Assembly (NCBI RefSeq): GCF_947631635.1
Contig: NZ_CANRMB010000026.1
Coordinates: forward strand, 1 to 52,696
Reading direction: 5' to 3'
Length of the DNA: 52,696 bases
From: an uncultured Dysosmobacter sp.
GTDB taxonomy: Bacteria; Bacillota; Clostridia; Oscillospirales; Oscillospiraceae
A program made the translations under genes and the position numbers. The first letter of the stretch is position 1. Every line of letters starts with the position of its first letter. Below the pieces are notes generated by a model. The model was not told the DNA's origin and made no database searches. It was given only the letters and a program-made list of their open reading frames with translations. Below, one piece after another: positions 50,802-52,696 of this stretch.

Positions 50802-51392
50802 ATGAACTGTTGCGTTTTACAGGGTAGTCCGAGGAAAGATGGAAATACAGAACAGCTGCTGAACTCCTTTTTGGCAGAGTGGATAGTTTGCGGTAATACT
50901 TATAAAAAAATATGGCTATATGAAAAACAGATTTTGCCCTGCATAGCATGTCGAAAATGTCAGCAAGATTGGTCGGTTTTTGGATGTCAGCAACGGGACG
51001 ATATGCAATATATCTTCGATACGATATTAGCTTGTGACCTGATCTTGTTGGCTACCCCGATTTATTCTTGGTATTGTACACCGCCCATGAAGGCAATGCT
51101 GGACAGGCTGGTGTATGGAATGAATAAATACTATGGAGAGAGAAAAGGTCCAGCGCTATGGGAAGGCAAGTATTTGGCACTGTTAACCACCTGTGGCTAT
51201 CCACCAGGGAAGGGAGCGGACCTGTGGACCCAGGGAATGCAGCGATATTGCAAGCATTCCAAGCTGGTTTTTCAGGGAATTTTGGCAGAGCATGATCATG
51301 GCTACCAGTCAACCTTTATGACAGAAGAAAAAGCACTGCATGCGAGGCAATTCGCACGTTTCCTAAGCGGGAAAGCTGAACGATCAAAATAG
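50802..51392 (+). CDS. Flavodoxin-fold NAD(P)H oxidoreductase with cysteine motif
   Basis: FMN-dependent reductase of 196 residues. GSPRKDGNTEQLL (residues 8-20) is the phosphate-binding loop of the NADPH-dependent FMN reductase family and ATPIYSWYCTPPMKAMLDR (near 84) the second flavin contact. PCIACRKC followed by a fourth Cys (CxxCxxCx8C, residues 47-62) resembles the cluster site of iron-sulfur flavoproteins, with a longer last spacing. Base composition is AT-richer than its neighbours and the ribosome site is poor. It may recycle electrons for the dehydratase or acyl-CoA steps; this is a guess. Confidence 0.78.
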   Translation: MNCCVLQGSPRKDGNTEQLLNSFLAEWIVCGNTYKKIWLYEKQILPCIACRKCQQDWSVFGCQQRDDMQYIFDTILACDLILLATPIYSWYCTPPMKAMLDRLVYGMNKYYGERKGPALWEGKYLALLTTCGYPPGKGADLWTQGMQRYCKHSKLVFQGILAEHDHGYQSTFMTEEKALHARQFARFLSGKAERSK

Positions 51393-51477
51393 ACGAATCT
51401 ATTGTGAGTTATGAAGCGCTGACCATGATCGTGAATGTTCTTTTAAATAATCAAAATTCAAGAGGGAGTATAGGATT

Positions 51478-52620
51478 ATGACGTTTGAGTTTACTAAAGA
51501 ACAAGAAATGCTGCTGAAAATGCTAAAAGAATTTTCAGCAAATGAGGTGGCACCCCTTGCGGATGAACTCGATAAGACCGGACGCTTCCCCCAGGAGACC
51601 GTTGAAAAGATGGCGAAACTGGGACTGATGGGACTCAATGTTCCAAAGGAATACGGCGGCGCAGGTCTATCCGATGTTTGTAAGGTAATGGCGATTTCTG
51701 AGATCGCCAAGGCGTGCGCCAGCACGGCTGAAATGTTCGCAGTGCATCTCTTGGTGAACTACATTATCACCAAGTTCGGCAATGAGGAACAGAAAAAGAA
51801 ATATCTGGGCATGGCATGCTCCGGCTATGTGGGGGCGTTTGCATTGACCGAGCCCAATGCCGGTTCTGACGCCGGGTCTCTTCAGACCACAGCTGTGGCA
51901 GACGGAGACTATTATGTGCTGAACGGCTCCAAGTGCTTTATCAGCAATCTCGGCAAAGAAGAGGGCGCCTATGCCGTAGTGATTGCCCTGACAGATCGTG
52001 TGAAAAAGAATCACGGTGGTATGACGGCTTTCCTGGTTGACAGAAATACTCCGGGCTTTGTAGTCGGTAAGCTGGAGGAGAAGATGGGAATCCATGGAGC
52101 GTCTGTCTCCGAGTTGATCTTGCAGGATTGCCGGGTCCATAAGAGCACGATCCTGGGTAAGGTCGGCGACGGTTTCAAGGTTGCCATGGGCGGCTTGGAC
52201 AGCGGCCGCATTGGTATTGCCGCGCAGGCCTGTGGTGAGGCAGAAGCCGCTTTGAATGCTGCTGTTGAGTATGCGAAACAGAGAGTTCAGTTCGGCAAGC
52301 CTATTGCTGACAAGCAGGGATTGCAGTTTTATCTGGCGGATATGGCTACTCGTGTTGAGGCGGCCTATTTGCTGACTTACAAGGCGGCAGAATTGCTGGA
52401 CAACAAAAAGTACGCAGGAAAGAATGCCTCTATGGCAAAATACTATGCTTCTGAAACCGCGAACTGGGTTGCCGCAAAGGCATTGCAGATCCATGGCGGC
52501 TATGGCTATATGAAAGATTATGCTATTGAGAGAATCTACCGTGATGCCCGCATTTTGACCATTTATGAGGGCACTTCTGAAGTTCAGAAGACCGTTATTT
52601 CCCGTGCATTGCTCAAGTGA
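51478..52620 (+). CDS. Acyl-CoA dehydrogenase (butyryl-CoA dehydrogenase-like)
   Basis: FAD enzyme that interconverts acyl-CoA and 2-enoyl-CoA with electron-transfer flavoprotein. The 380-residue protein has FALTEPNAGSDAGSLQTTAV (near residue 120), the FAD-side CFISNLGKEEGAY (near 153), RVQFGKPIADKQGLQ (near 275) and a C-terminal IHGGYGYMKDYAIERIYRDARILTIYEGTSEVQ that carries the catalytic Glu. GAGGGAG precedes the ATG. With etfB directly downstream it is likely to reduce crotonyl-CoA to butyryl-CoA after the AbfD-type step. Confidence 0.92.
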   Translation: MTFEFTKEQEMLLKMLKEFSANEVAPLADELDKTGRFPQETVEKMAKLGLMGLNVPKEYGGAGLSDVCKVMAISEIAKACASTAEMFAVHLLVNYIITKFGNEEQKKKYLGMACSGYVGAFALTEPNAGSDAGSLQTTAVADGDYYVLNGSKCFISNLGKEEGAYAVVIALTDRVKKNHGGMTAFLVDRNTPGFVVGKLEEKMGIHGASVSELILQDCRVHKSTILGKVGDGFKVAMGGLDSGRIGIAAQACGEAEAALNAAVEYAKQRVQFGKPIADKQGLQFYLADMATRVEAAYLLTYKAAELLDNKKYAGKNASMAKYYASETANWVAAKALQIHGGYGYMKDYAIERIYRDARILTIYEGTSEVQKTVISRALLK

Positions 52621-52640
52621 GATAGGAGGTAAAGGTAAAA

Positions 52641-52696
52641 ATGAAGATCATTGTTAGTATTAAGCAGGTTCCCGATACCTCCGGCAAGGTGGCAGT
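52641..52696 (+). CDS. etfB: Electron transfer flavoprotein beta subunit (5' end only)
   Basis: Only 18 full codons are present before the window ends. MKIIVSIKQVPDTSGKVA is the usual N-terminus of EtfB. AGGAGGT lies 10 bases upstream, and the gene follows the acyl-CoA dehydrogenase by 20 bases, the normal bcd-etfBA arrangement. Confidence 0.85.
   Translation, partial: MKIIVSIKQVPDTSGKVA

Noticed and set aside
1..52696. CRISPR arrays, tRNA and rRNA genes, phage modules
   Set aside because: No regularly spaced repeats, tRNA-like folds, conserved rRNA stretches or phage structural genes were seen on either strand by reading; a covariance scan would be the decisive check.

Overview
The window looks like chromosomal DNA of a strictly anaerobic, moderately GC-rich Clostridia member, most likely an Oscillospiraceae (Oscillibacter / Flavonifractor / Intestinimonas-like) gut bacterium. 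That placement is inferred from gene content (TRAP and Rbs-type transporters, 2-oxoacid:ferredoxin oxidoreductase, an AbfD-type dehydratase, acyl-CoA dehydrogenase with ETF), consensus AGGAGG ribosome sites and Gram-positive-style lipoprotein signals. No marker gene fixes the genus.

Layout. 0.2-9.8 kb: lipoate ligase, a TRAP transporter (Q, M, P), then a four-gene 2-oxoacid/acetoin dehydrogenase complex (E1 alpha, E1 beta, E2, E3) whose E2 and E3 both carry a lipoyl domain. 9.9-17 kb: housekeeping-type singletons (XRE regulator, YhcC radical SAM protein, YfcE-like phosphoesterase), a copper island (CsoR plus CopA with a fused CopZ domain, separated by a MITE-like element) and a siroheme nitrite/sulfite reductase. 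17.6-25.9 kb: an Rbs-type sugar ABC transporter, a LacI regulator, two tandem duplicated zinc dehydrogenases and a TIM-barrel isomerase. 26-29 kb: uridine phosphorylase, an alpha/beta hydrolase and 6-phosphofructokinase. 29.4-35.7 kb, minus strand: a probable five-gene operon of LacI regulator, EEP-family phosphatase and an AfuABC/FbpABC-type ABC importer.

36.0-37.4 kb: an IS110-family element. Its ends, core dinucleotide, bridge-RNA locus and guide segments can all be read from the sequence. It sits in the leader of a second lacI gene, between that gene and its apparent original promoter and ribosome site. The transposase appears to lack the segment that normally holds the catalytic serine.

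38.8-41.2 kb: a PfkB-type kinase, a FadR/GntR regulator and a decayed IS3 orfB. 41.6-52.7 kb: a long plus-strand catabolic cluster with its own strong promoter: TRAP transporter, PanE-like 2-hydroxyacid dehydrogenase, P-loop protein, four-subunit 2-oxoacid:ferredoxin oxidoreductase, 4-hydroxybutyryl-CoA dehydratase homologue with all cluster ligands, flavodoxin-fold oxidoreductase, acyl-CoA dehydrogenase and the start of etfB.

Together the genes describe a fermenter that imports organic acids and sugars. The last cluster can be drawn as a linear route from an imported hydroxy acid, through a 2-oxoacid and 4-hydroxybutyryl-CoA, to crotonyl-CoA and butyryl-CoA. That route is a hypothesis drawn from gene order and chemistry.
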